Positions 33,701 to 44,949 of a stretch of DNA of 64,000 bases are shown here, piece after piece. Under the pieces are notes generated by a model that saw only the letters and a list, made by a program, of their open reading frames with translations, ran no database searches and had not been told where the DNA came from. The position numbers and the translations under genes were made by a program. Source of the stretch: Channallabes apus (lineage: Eukaryota; Chordata; Actinopteri; Siluriformes; Clariidae). The stretch is from positions 8,839,579-8,903,578 of the forward strand of contig CM060115.1 of NCBI GenBank assembly GCA_030522415.1. The letters run 5' to 3'. The stretch's first letter is position 1, and each line of letters starts with the position of its first letter.

Positions 33701-34129
33701 TTTGTGATTCCTCATGAATGATGTTTTAGTCGAGACCTTTATAATTATTCTATCATCATCACTCTATCTCACTTACGCGGTTTCACGTGGTGGCCGTACT
33801 GTACGTACAGTTCATCATGATTCACCGCGAGTTTTTGTGATTAGGTTTCCATCTTTCCATCTTTATTTCTAGTTTTTGTCTAATATTTGATATGAATTTG
33901 GCATATCTTAAAAACAAATTTATGTCAGTGTCCGTGTTTACTTAGTTCTCACATGATCTTTTTAACCTTGATTGTGCTTTTCTCTTGATTGTGTTTTTCC
34001 TTTCTTGACCTTGGGTTGATGTTTACATCTTAGTGAAAAAATGGGTGATTAGCCGTTTATGTTTGGATTCCATCGTCCAGATTGACTGATGGACGCGTGC
34101 TCTGGTCATATCCAGTAGATTTGATTATA
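33701..34129. other. No gene recognised
   Basis: AT-rich sequence without support for a gene. Confidence 0.45.
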
Positions 34130-34238
34130 ATTTACAAAAGTATCCTTGGGGTCCTGTGCATTGTTGGGTGGGACCTCTTTGAAGCCCATGGGTGCTCGAT
34201 CAGAGATTTTGGAGGCCTTATATTCTTTGCCTGCTGGG

Positions 34239-34270
<32 letters not shown>

Positions 34271-34320
34271 ACTGATTTTCTGGTGCCTTTCTATTGTGGC
34301 CAACATTGACTTTTTTTTAA
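34130..34320 (-). pseudogene. Old Tc1/mariner relic with a TG microsatellite
   Basis: GGGTGCTCGATCAGAGATTT, GGAGGCC and CTGGTGCCTTTCTATTGTGG read, inverted, as scattered pieces of the same transposase as at 515-725. A (TG)n run at about 34241-34269 sits inside. Confidence 0.4.
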
Positions 34321-35216
34321 CATGCTATGTTCTGTTAATGCTACAGCTAATCATCAGATATTGGAATACAGGATTAAGCATAAAACATGTGCTTCCTTTT
34401 GAGATGAAAACACCAAGTGTGAAAGCACTTTTATACAACTCTTACTCTGCTGCCCTTGCGATGTAATTGGGTAAGCTCAGCTTGTTCTCTGGAAGATTAA
34501 TCAACCACCCAAAGGGACGGATGTATAATTCATTAGAACCCCAGGCCTGATAGGAATCCTGAATCTCCAGAGTATTTGCTTTAGTTTTTGCCATCCAAAG
34601 CTTACAGGAAATGGAAATGATCCTGGAGCAAAAAAAAGCTCGATGTCAATCTGAAGGAGTCAAAGTATAATCTTGGTAAGGAAAGGAAAATCAATGATCT
34701 TTCTGGGAGGTAAGAATGGCAACGTAGAAGAGTGTCAATCTGCTGAAACTCTCTCTCTCTCTCTCTCTATCACACACAGGCATAAAGCAGACGGGCATCA
34801 AGACAGCCGAGAGTGCTAACCAGGGCCAGATCAGAAGAGCTGCAAGCGTGCCACCCGCTAAGCAGAAATGTGTGAGTGTGTGAAAGCACCGCTGCTATGG
34901 TCTCCCAGCAGGCCTTTTTTTCCCCCCAGAGATCGCAATAACTTCATTTCCCACAAACTTGATCAACAGCTTAATCTTTACTACTAAAGATCTATAATGA
35001 GATATCAGAATAGCTTACGGAAATTACTCTTCAGGTCATGTCTCAATTTCACGTTCTTTAACAGACTATTCCACCTGTTTTAAACGCATTTAAAATGTTA
35101 GGGTGTTCAAGTCAAACCGAGCGCAACCAAACGTGATACTGTTACATGATTGGCGTTAGCGTATCACTCCCTACTGTACATTGCTAGGTTACCAGAGAGC
35201 GAGTGCCTTTGTTAAT
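34321..35216. other. No gene; (CT)n run
   Basis: A CT run lies at about 34748-34769. No coding region is supported. Confidence 0.45.
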
Positions 35217-35221
35217 GCAAC

Positions 35222-35586
35222 TGTCACGGGCAATTGGAGGCAGACCAGAAGACTAGCAGTTAGCCCTTGTAGCGTGGACGGTAAACCTAAACGCGGAAGT
35301 AGCACGAACAGGCAGGATAACCACGCGAGTTCTTATTAGAACTCTCTCACGCCGAGAGCAAGAATTTACACAATTAAACCCGCGTTCTAGCAACTCACGC
35401 TCAATCAGGAATTGGACCCAAAATGGTGAGTACTCACATAAGATCCGGCGAAGCGCCGGAAACGGCATGGGCAGACTCAATGACTGAGCGATGTGAAGCG
35501 CCATCTTGTCTCCTTTTATGCTTCCTGAATCGCGACCGTACTACTTCCGGGTCCTAGTGCCGGTCGCGGAGCGAGTGCGCATGACA
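35222..35586 (-). mobile_element. Solo LTR, 365 bp
   Basis: The element has TG...CA ends in both directions (TGTCACGGGC ... GCGCATGACA) and is flanked by the 5-bp duplication GCAAC (35217-35221, 35587-35591), typical of LTR retroelements. On the minus strand a TATA-like ATAAAAGG (about 35514-35522) and a later AATAA suggest transcription leftward. It is GC-richer than its surroundings. A related copy lies in the hAT element at 46.2 kb. No internal retroelement genes are present. Confidence 0.75.
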
Positions 35587-35639
35587 GCAACCAAACTAGC
35601 TTCACAATCTCTGTTTTCTTCCAACAAAGAATAAAAATT

Positions 35640-35730
35640 ATCGAATGTTTTATCGAGCACATTTTTTTTCTATATCGATCACGTGTCTATCGCGATACAT
35701 ATCGTTATCGTTTTATCGCCAAGCCCTACT
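35640..35730. mobile_element. hAT-type end relic
   Basis: TATCGTTATCGTTTTATCGC and CAAGCCCTA, inverted TAGGGCTTGGCGATAAAACG, resemble the end wording of the element at 45673-46740. The partner end is not seen. Confidence 0.4.
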
Positions 35731-35781
35731 TTAAAACCTGTAAGAAATGTAGCTGCTTGAGAGAAATCAGACAACTAACAC

Positions 35782-35968
35782 TTAGGCATCTAGCAGACGC
35801 CAGAGCGACTTACATTTTTATCTCATTATATTTCTGAGAAGTTGAGGGTTAAGGGCCTTGCTCAAGGGCCCAACAGTGGCAACTAACCCTTGGTGGTTGT
35901 GGGGTTTGAACATGAGACCTTCCAAACCATAGCCCAACCCCTTAACCACTGAGCTACCCCTGACCACC
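35782..35968 (-). repeat. SINE family a
   Basis: Inverted copy of the element at 153-344: GGCATCTAGCAGACGCCAG, GCCTTGCTCAAGGGCCCAAC, and a head ending CACTGAGCTACCCCTG. No clear duplication. Confidence 0.85.
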
Positions 35969-35969
35969 C

Positions 35970-37214
35970 TCAAGCTAGCAAGCTTAAATTTAGCTTTGTC
36001 AGTGCTATCGATTTAATTCAATTAAAAATCGAAATGCCCAAAAAACTTCGTCATCATACAGAATTAAAAGCCCGATCTGCCGAAACTTGGATTCATGGCA
36101 CACAAGCCTGCAACATTAAGAACTCTGCGTATTAAACTTAATTAAAGAAGATATTTTCTATCAGCTGGATGTAGACTCTGTACTTCTTTACCAAACACTG
36201 TTATCAATGCCACAACAGACTACTCCTGTTGCCAAAATGAAACAAAGAGGCTAGTATGTCAGTAACGGAAACATTTTATTCCAACTGTCCTCATGTGCCT
36301 CTTTATCAGGGCATTAAGCCTGGATTTAGGACACGTATATACAAAGACTGTAGCCTCGCAGGCTTAACCAGCTGCATGATGTGGGTTGGCAGCAGTCAAT
36401 CGTAATCAATCACCCACTGTCTGTTGTTCACGCAGAGTCAAAAGATGCCCTGCATCAGCTCTACAACGTCCTCCAGAGAGTCTGAGCGCCAATAATGTGC
36501 AGTATGACCTTGCTTTGCTATAAAGTGTACAGTATGGACGTACGAAGACACGAGAAATAAAAGCACTTGAGTATGAGCGGACCTGTATAGCTCCTCCATG
36601 AGACATTACAGCTAGCTAGATGACGTAATTAACCATTTGTAGTTATAAATAACGACCTGGGATCATCAGAAGACAGTTTTTAACATCACGGCAGCAGCTC
36701 TAAGATAAAAGTGTAAACTATCCAGGTGAGACTTCTTCACTGAAGTAAGACCGAGATTAGCGAATAACCATTTTTTCTTTTTTTTTTCTTTGAAGGAAGT
36801 GCAAATCTTTAGGGTGAATCAGGCAGATCTGAAGGGGAGGAAGCGAGAGGAGTCACAGCAGGAGAAGTGTGTCAGGACATTTTGATTTATGAGCCACGAT
36901 CCTTATCCTCAAAGCATCTGTGAGATCTGGTTAAAATTGAGACTACCTTAGCAGATATTTTAGCGCTACGTGCATTCTCCAGGATTATGATACATTTTGG
37001 GCGGCAGTGGATCAGACGGCAAGGAGGGAAAAAAACGGAAAAGTGCCTAAAAAGAGAAGAGAAGACGTCATCGATAGAGATTCGGATAATCCTAGAGAGA
37101 CACGCTGACAATCTGTTTTATTAATAGTTATTTTCTCCTAAAATATGTTTATGTCCAGGTTATTTCTCTCTCTCCGTACACCAACTTCCATTTCATTTTA
37201 GTTCGACACAGGGA
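35970..37214. other. No gene recognised
   Basis: No coding region or element could be supported. Confidence 0.45.
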
Positions 37215-37330
37215 TAACACTTTGAACTGTGGAAGGGAACCACCAACCATGAGGAGAACATGCAAACTCAACACATACAGACTGAAGGAAAGAATCAAAC
37301 CCCTGACCACAAGCCATTCAAAGTAACCAC
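37215..37330 (-). repeat. SINE family b, head relic
   Basis: GAACTGTGGAAGGGAACCAC, GAGGAGAACATGCAAACTCA and GAATCAAACCCCTGACC are the inverted, mutated head half. Confidence 0.65.
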
Positions 37331-37369
37331 CCTCCATGTACTGTAGGTATTTATTATTTAAATATTTAG

Positions 37370-37485
37370 TGGTTAGCATTGTCACCTTGCACCTCCAGGG
37401 TCCAGGATCGATTCCTGCCTTTGGGTTTTTGGAGTTTTGCATGTTCTCCCTGTTGGGAACTCCAATTTCCATGAAGATTAGTCAT
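37370..37485 (+). repeat. SINE family b, head relic in the opposite direction
   Basis: GTGGTTAGCATTGTCACCTT, CCAGGGTCCAGGATCGATTC and GCATGTTCTCCCTG. With the neighbour it forms a head-to-head pair of relics. Confidence 0.75.
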
Positions 37486-37589
37486 GTATAAATGAGCATC
37501 TGAGTGTGTGTATCAGATTTTTCTCCCGTCTATTCTCTACTACTCTCTTTGGATTTGGATGAATTTAATCTAAAACAGATCATAACGTT

Positions 37590-37790
37590 GTGCATAAAAA
37601 TGTGGAGTCCATGACAGCTCTAATGACGATGCACCAAATACATGGGGTGTTCATGATCAGACTGCCTTCTTTAGGTCTAAAATGCTGGCCTGCCAGGAAC
37701 TCCTTTATTACCTCAAACATGTGATTAGAGGTCAAGACCGTACATGGGATGGAATCCCGTTTTGACTCGAATGCCCCTTGTACTAAGAGG
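37590..37790 (-). pseudogene. mariner transposase relic
   Basis: On the minus strand a stretch reads EFLAGQHFRPKEG, then NTPCIWCIVIRAVMDS, matching the (L)KEFLGGQ.F region and its downstream part in decayed form. An upstream NHMFEVIK is in the same open frame. Confidence 0.55.
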
Positions 37791-37869
37791 CTGTAAAATT
37801 TATTGCAAATCTTGCAGAGAAAATTAGTCTGAGAACATGCTGAAGCTGAGAACAAAACCTCCACGTCTT

Positions 37870-38331
37870 AGCCCTGAGCACGTCTGACTGGCTGTTGGTA
37901 TTTACACATGGTCAGTTTCCATCACAGTCCTACACTGTAAGTCTCGCTCAGATGACTGACAAATAAACAGCTATTTATAATCCTGAGATATCAAACAGGA
38001 CAGCAAAAGAAACGATCAGACAGCAAACGTCAGCGTCGCTGTTTTCCCCATTTACACCGAGTTACAGAGACCATCGTTTTAAGCCTCGTCCCTCTTTTTC
38101 CCGCAAACAGTGAAGACGGCTCTTTTGACAAGCGCATGCATCTTTATTTTAGGCGATGTGGATGTGTGGAAGAAGTACGATAAGTCTCTGCCAGCATTTA
38201 AAGGGAAAACAAGTCAAGGACGCGATTCAGGAAATGAAAATTAAAGTTTCCAAAAGCTAATAATAAAAGAAATTAAGAGAAATTATTGAGCATGATGCTA
38301 CAGTAGATGTCTCCTGCTGATTGTTACATAT
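37870..38331. other. No gene recognised
   Basis: No coding region or element could be supported. Confidence 0.45.
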
Positions 38332-39130
38332 ATACTCAGCAAAAAAAGAAACGTCCTCTGACTTTCAACTGTTTTTACTTTCGGTAAACTTAATGTGTAA
38401 ATATTTGTATGAACACTAAAAGAGTCAAGACCATAAGACATAAACTAAAAATGTGTCCCTGAATGAAGGGAGGCTCCAAATCAGTCAGTACCAGTCAGTA
38501 TCTGGTGGCCACCAGCTGCTTGAAGTACTGCAGTGCATCTCCTCCTCATGGACTGGACCAGATTTGTCAGTTCTTGCTGTGAGATGGAGGGATTGTGTGT
38601 TCCTGGTGTGACTCGGGCAGTTGTTGTGGCCATCCTGTCACGCAGGTGTGATATTCGGATGTACCCATCCTGTGCAGGTGTTGTTACACGTGGTCTTCCA
38701 CTGCGAGGATGATCAGCTGTCCTTCCTGTCTCCCTGTAGCGCTGTCTTAGGCGTCTCACAGTGTGGACATGGCAATTTATAGCCACATCAGCAGTCCTCA
38801 TGCCTCCCTGCAGCATGCCTAATGCACGTTCACGCAGATGAGCAGGGACCCTGGGCATCTTTCTTTGGGTGTTTTTCACAGTCGGTAGACAAGTCTCTTT
38901 AGTGTCCTGCGTTTTTAGAACTGTGACCTTAAATGCCTACTTTCTGTAAGCTGTTAAGGTCTTAACGACCATTCCACAGGTGCATGTTAATTAATTGATT
39001 ATGGTTAATTGAACATGCATGAAAAACATTGTTTAAATCCTTTACAATGAAGATCTGTAAAGTTATTTGGATTTGTACAACATTATTGTTGAAATACACA
39101 GTCCTGAAAAAGGGGCGTTTCTTTGGGAAA
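38332..39130 (-). mobile_element. Tc1-like derivative with the catalytic core deleted
   Basis: The ends carry AAAAAGAAACGTCC (left) and, inverted, AAAGAAACGCCCC (right). Both untranslated parts are present, including the long AT-rich leader at 38940-39100. Between them is a 132-codon frame. Length is about 0.8 kb against 1.5-1.6 kb for the full element. Exact edges and the TA duplication are uncertain. Confidence 0.8.
38481..38879 (-). pseudogene. Truncated Tc1 transposase: DNA-binding domain fused to the C-terminal tail
   Basis: An open frame of 132 codons from ATG at 38879 (a second ATG, MPRVPAHLRE, is the usual family start). Residues 8-55 form the first helix-turn-helix (TADVAINCHVHTVRRLRQRY), 61-64 are the AT-hook-like GRPR, and 72-100 hold part of the second helix-turn-helix. 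At about residue 100 (NPSISQQEL) the frame jumps into the tail (TNLVQSMRRRCTAVLQAAGG). All DDE residues are missing. It could bind its own ends without cutting, so a repressor role is conceivable but unproven. Confidence 0.75.
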
Positions 39131-39375
39131 GTTCTACAACTAAATTAAAGTTGAGAAAAGACTTAATTTTATTGTCGCATAACGATTCTAAGTCTAGACC
39201 TGAGCAACTGAAGATCACTGCCTCCTGATGCGTGTACAGTGGACACTATGCATGGTGGGAACATCGCTTCATGTGCTTCCCTTCTTACCCTGACACGCCC
39301 ATCACGCTGGAACAGGGTCACTCATCAGATCACATAACATAATTTTTTTTCATTGCTCCCTGGCAATGATTGAAG

Positions 39376-41666
39376 AAGAGACCTGCACTCCCGCGGGACC
39401 CAGCGCACGGAGTGCGGCGCGGGACAAGATTTGATGGGTGAATGCGGGTGCGGCCGGGAAGGTCCTCATGTATGTGCGGGTTGCGGGAGAATAAAATTAA
39501 TCGCGGGACTCCCGCAAAATGGAATTATCTTAGAATTAATTTATTGAAAACAAATACTATATTATTTATCTAATGCACAAAAGCTACAAGAACGACTAAA
39601 TTAAAATAAAAACAATTTACAGGCAAGGTCGGAAGCTAATTCTCGCGTGGTTCATGCCATGGGCGGAACTATAGGCTTTAGGCCCACACCAAGGCAAAAT
39701 GTCTGAAGAGCATGACGCAGGTGGAACACTTAGAGTTAAAGACATTAGTTCATTATTAAAGAAAGGAACATACAAAACTACAAAGACAAACAAAGGAAAA
39801 TCTGATATTTGGAGATGTTTTTCGATAGTATGCCACAGCGATGGAAAGAACCTTCCTTTTGCGAGCTGCGACAAATGCAGCAAAATACTGACATACAGTA
39901 CAGCGGGCACAAGTCTGGAACTTCAGGTCTGAAGCGTCATGTATGCACAGTTTTGAAAGGCCAAACTTCCCTGTCGTTTACGGCAAGTAAGTCGAAAGTG
40001 TCAAGTGCAGTAAAAGATGAAACAACAGAAAAATGCCTTGACTTTGTTTGTGCCGACTTAAGACCTTATGCCACCGTCTCTGGCCAGGGTTTCTTTAAAG
40101 TAGCGCAGCACCTCGTTGACACAGCAGCCAAGATTGGAAAATTCGATGTGAAGGAAATTTTGCCACAACCAACGACATTGTCACGAAATCTGAGTGAAAG
40201 GGCACAAACACTAAGAAGAGCTGTAGTCACTGACATGACTGATACAATTGTGAAATACGGTTGCGCAGTGATAACTGACATCTGGACCGAAAACTATCGA
40301 AAAACCTCTTTCCTATCAGCCACAATACATTACATAGATGCAAATTACGACTTGGTGGCTAAGGTGCTTTTTGCAACACCATTCGATGCAGGTGTTTCAA
40401 AAACCGGCGAAAACATTCAAGCTTTACTATTTCAAAATCTCATAGTATTTGGAATAGATTGCTCACAAGCAAATAAACTTGTCTTTGTCACTGACAGAGG
40501 AGCAAACATGATCGCAGCTCTAAGCGGTTTCTCGTCCACTGTGATGGACAAAACACCTGAAGTTGGCCACCTTCTGAAAGACGTGAAAAAACTGGTCGCC
40601 TACTTTAAACATTCTGGCCTGCAGGTGAAGCTAAGTAAGTCTCTAAAGCAGTCAGTGGAAACAAGATGGAATTCACATTTCGAAATGCTAAATTCCGTGT
40701 TTCAACAGTATGACGACATTGCAACAATCCTGTTGGAAAATAAACAATTTGACAAAGTAGCGTGCATCAGCAAAAATAATCTTAAAACCTTGGTGACATT
40801 TTTGAAGCCATTCAAAGACGCAACCAATGACTTGGAGTCAGACAATACTGCCTTGAGTGCGTCTCTAGTTCTGCCGTGGTCCGTAAAACTAAGAAAACAC
40901 TGCGAGGAAGCAATGACTGACTGCATTCTCGCTGACATTGCATCAAGTTGTGTGCAACGTCTGGACGAACTAATGTCGCCGAAAAGTTTGGCACCAAATG
41001 GAATTCACATGCTTTACAAAATAGCGACATTCCTCACTCCCAAACTGCGTCAGTTGAAGATGATGGACGATAATGAAAGACAAGCTGTGATTCGTGCAGT
41101 CAAAGTGCTAGTCGGTGAGTTGGGGTTTGATGAAAACAGAGAAGAAAACCTACCGCCACCAGCTAAAAAGTCAGCTTTTCATGTCTTTGCGGAATGGGAG
41201 GATGCAGTTGATACCATGGACAGCGACGTGTCAATCGATTCCGAAATAGGATATTTAAAGGTCAAATTGGATGGATCAGAAGCACACGGGCCCAAGGATG
41301 TCCTCCAGTGGTGGAAAAGACGATGTCAAGAATTTCCGAGATTGAGCAAATTAAAACGCCATGTACTTTGTATTCCAGCTTCCAGTGCACCATCGGAGAG
41401 AGCTTTCAGTGTTTGCCGTCGCATACTCGAGCAGAGACGCATTAATCTGAAGTCCTCATCAGCGAATGACATACTATTCCTGCATGGACACATTAAGCAG
41501 GCTTACATTTTTTTAGTTACTTCAGTTTATTTTTTATTTATTTAGCTAAATATTGAATATAATATAATATTCTCCCAAAAATATTGGGAGAAAATAATAT
41601 ATATTTTTGCGGGAGCGGGACAGAATCTTGCGGGAGCGGGACAAATCCGTCCCGCGCAGGTCTCTA
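39376..41666 (+). mobile_element. hAT transposon, 2.29 kb, nearly intact
   Basis: The 8-bp duplication GATTGAAG (39368-39375, 41667-41674) flanks short inverted ends (AAGAGACCTGC against TAGAGACCTGC). Inside the ends lie GC-rich motifs repeated in both flanks: GCGGGACTCCCGCAAAA on the left and GCGGGAGCGGGACA twice on the right. The centre is one long transposase gene without visible introns. Confidence 0.92.
39699..41545 (+). pseudogene. hAT transposase with one frameshift
   Basis: ATG at 39699 (MSEEHDAGGT) opens a BED-type zinc finger: KSDIWRCF, then CDKC, then LKRHVC. A frameshift near 39915 separates it from a 578-codon frame (39809-41545). In that frame's numbering the RNase H-like core has Asp157 (VITDIW), Asp229 (FVTDRGANM) and Glu530 (SAPSERAFS), with Trp287 in ETRWNS. 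The C-terminal RRILEQRRINL is the dimerisation block. The C-x2-H/LN-V segment usually found between GFSS and the E-V-LL-VKKLV stretch is not seen, suggesting an in-frame deletion. Total about 615 codons. Confidence 0.88.
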
Positions 41667-41674
41667 GATTGAAG

Positions 41675-42341
41675 CTCTCTTCCGTAGAAGTGACTTATAT
41701 CATCCCAGGGGAACCTCTTATCATTTCCTCTGTGATTTGACTTCATGTGCTCAGCCTACAAGCATGTCATAAAGGTCTCTTCAGTTCCCCATGCTTCTTT
41801 TCATTTCTAAATATGAGAAACCACTGAACACCTTAAAACTGAACATTGATGTCAATACTCCTGTTTGTTTGTTACCAAGACACACTTTCCTGAGACTGAA
41901 AGAAACTTGTGAGTGGGTAGGAGTGTGTTTTTTACCCAGGGGTTAGGGTGTAATGGTGCTGCTTGCTGAAGTCAGAATAATTAGTTACATATGTTGCATG
42001 GGTTGCGAAATCTGACCCAGATGTTTTTGTGTGTCTGAGAGAGGTAGGGGTTGGAAGCTTTTACTTTCAAGAATCTTTTTTTCCTACATTCACCAGACGG
42101 ATATTACCTAAAGTAAAAATAATTCGCATTTGCAAAAACATTGCTACAGAACGACCTGAACCGTGTAGGAATCAGTTGGCATGGCTTCATGCTACCAGAT
42201 TTAAATATGAGTAGCTGGAAATTACAGTATTAGTCTTATTAGTCCTTTAACAGAGGAAAAACACTTACCATGCATTAAAAATTCAACCAAAAATTAATCA
42301 GAATGTTAACATCACTATCTCTCTCTCTATATATATCTATA
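41675..42341. other. No gene recognised
   Basis: AT-rich sequence with no support for a gene. Confidence 0.45.
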
Positions 42342-42343
42342 TA

Positions 42344-42850
42344 CACTACCGTTCAAAAGTTTGGGGTCACTTGCAAATTTCTTAGTTTTTGTTTAGTGAT
42401 TTATTTTCTACATTCTACAACAATATTGGGGATTTCAAAACTATAAAATAACACATATGGAATTAGGTAATTACGTAACAACAAAAACTACAGTTAGTCA
42501 AAGACACAGAGGTCGGCCTTTCTGTAATAGTTCTTGCAAGAACAGTATTGTCAAGTGCATTTGTAAAATCCGTCCAGCACCATAATGAAACTGATTCTCA
42601 TGAAGGCCGTCCCAGGAGGACGAGACCAAAACCTACCTCTGCTGCAGACGAGAAGTTCATTTAGAGTTATCAGCCTGAAAAATGACCAATTAACAGCAGC
42701 TCAGATTAGAGGCGTTATGAAGTCTTTACAGAGCAGAAGTAGCAGAAACATCTCAATATCAACTGTTCAAAGGAGATTCATGCATTTTTTGGACGCCTTC
42801 AGCATTCCTTTACAATGTAGAAAGAAATAAAAATCAGGAATGATCATGGA
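42344..42850 (+). mobile_element. Tc1-like deletion derivative, CACTACCGTTCAAAAG family
   Basis: CACTACCGTTCAAAAGTTTG after TA (42342-42343) is a common fish Tc1 end. A decayed N-terminal transposase part follows (RPRRTRPKPTSA-like, LKNDQLTAAQIRG, SISTVQRR), then a jump to a 3'-untranslated-like AATGTAGAAAGAAATAAAAA. The right terminal repeat is not clear. Confidence 0.75.
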
Positions 42851-42880
42851 GTTAGTATACAGTATATATACTGTATACAC

Positions 42881-43860
42881 AGAGGTTGGACATTGAAACT
42901 GAAACACCTGGATTTAGACCACAATAATTCATTAGTATGGTGTAGGTCCTCCTTTAGCGGCTAATGCAGCATCAGTTCGTCTTGGGAATGACAGATAGAA
43001 GTCCTGCACAGTGGCCATGGGGATTTTGAACCATGCTTCTTGCAGAATAGTGGTCAGGTCACTACATGATGCTGGTGGAGGAAAACGTTTCCTGACTCGC
43101 TCCTCCAAAACATCCTAAAGTGGCTCCATAATATTTAGATCTGGTGACTGTGCAGGCCATGGGAGATGTTCACCTTCACGTTCATATTCATCAAACCATT
43201 CTGTGACCAGTCTTGCTGTGTGTATTGGTGCGTTATAATCCTGATACACAGCACCGCCTTCACAATACAATGTTTGAACCACTGGGTGCACATGGTCCTC
43301 CAGAATAGTTCAGTAGTCCTTGGCAGTGACGCGCCCATCTAGCACAAGTATTGGGCCTACTGTAGGGAATGCAATAATACTGCAGTCCAAACCACACCCA
43401 TGTTTTACTCTGGGCATGCAACAGTCTGGGTGATACGCTTCTTTGGGGCTTCTCCACACAGTAACTCTCCCGGATGTGGGAAAGACCCACTTTCAGAGAC
43501 TCATCAGAGAACAATACATGTTTCACAATGTCCAAAGTCCAAGTTTTTCGCTGCTGGCACCATTGAAACCAATGTTTGGCATTGGCAAGAGTGACCAAAG
43601 GTTTGGTTATAGCAGCCCGGCCATGTAAATTGACCCTGTGGAGCTCCCGACGAACAGTTTTTGTTGGAAACAGGAGAGTTGAGGTGCACATTTAATTCTG
43701 CAGTGAGTTGTGCAGCTGTGGTTTTATGTTTTTTTGGATACAATCCGGGTTATCACCAAGACATGCCTTTCAGACAGCTTCCCCTTGCGTCCACAGTTAC
43801 CCCTGTTGGATGTGGGGGTAAAAACTACTGTAACTACAGTATCTAACTCACTAAGAACCT
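42881..43860 (-). pseudogene. Degraded Tc1-like transposon with transposase relic
   Basis: The outer end has GAGGTTGGACATTGAAACTG. On the minus strand the frames contain KHKTTAAQLTAELNVHL, RRELHRVNLHGRAAITKPLV and WTLDIVKHVLFSDES (first catalytic Asp), then core pieces (GPILVLDGR-like wording, LLNYSGGPCAP) in changing frames. Many stops and shifts make this an old copy. Confidence 0.7.
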
Positions 43861-43919
43861 ATTTAGCTGAGACAAAACGGATTAACATTATAAATTAACA
43901 GAAACTAAAAGTAAAAGCA

Positions 43920-44565
43920 TTTCAACATGCACAATGTAAAGAGAACTGTAGAGATTGGGACTAAACAGCTGTGTAAATTAAAGAATACCATTTGTCAGTG
44001 AGACTTATCTGAAAAAAAGTTTAAATTTGCTAGAGAGCATAAAGAATGGACTATAGAGCAGCGGAAAACGGTCTTGACAGATTTAGTCCAGATTTCCTGA
44101 GTGAAGACAGAAGGCAGATGAAGTGATGCACCTATGGATACAAGCCAGTGGAGGCAATGTTATGAACTTGTGTTGTTTTTGTTGGTCAGGTCTAGGTTCA
44201 GTAACGCTATGACCAAATTTTTCCATTAACTGATTTTTTTCTTGCCTGATGGCATGGGCATATTCCAAGATGGCGATGCCAAAATTCATTGGGCTCAAAT
44301 TGTGAAACAGTGGTTCAGAGAGCATGAGACATCATTTTCATACATGGGTTGGCCACCACAGAGTCCAGACCTCAACCCCATTGAGAATCTTAGGAATGTG
44401 CTGGAGAAGGCTTTACGCAGAGGTCTGACTATCCAATATCAATACAAGATTTCGGAGAGAAATGAATGCGACTCTGGACGGAAATAAAGGTTGTGGTATT
44501 GCATACAATTATTGAAATGATGCTACAACAGCTTAATCAAAGCAAAAGGATGTTCACGAAATATT
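43920..44565 (+). pseudogene. Second degraded Tc1-like transposase relic
   Basis: A fragment reads [20 protein letters not shown] and [20 protein letters not shown], so the second Asp region and the Glu survive. Upstream, ACATGCACAATGTAAAGAGA-type DNA matches a decayed DNA-binding part. Orientation is opposite to the neighbour, so this is a separate insertion. Confidence 0.7.
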
Positions 44566-44949
44566 AAAATGTGTGTGTGACATTTTATTTTTCATAAATT
44601 TCATCATTAATAGAGCTTGACATTTTAAGGTAATGTGACATTATGACTCGAGAGCTCAGTTATGTGAAATTATGAATGGAATGTATAGGAACATAATGAA
44701 TAATATGTCCAGGAATGTGACAAGTGGAAAAGTTAGCAGAAGGCTCAGTAGTTTGGCATCATAAATGGAATGATGGGTAATGTGACATTCACACAGATGT
44801 CTCATTATTTATAAAGCGATGAGTTTATAATGGCTTTGTGATGATAATGAGTGACGGAGTTTTTGACGGAGAATTATGCTAGTTATTGTGTGTTATTGTA
44901 CAACACACAAACTCATTATCATCTCAAGTCATTTCAGCTACAACATATA
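44566..44949. other. No gene recognised
   Basis: AT-rich sequence with repeated TAATGTGACAT-like words. Confidence 0.4.
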
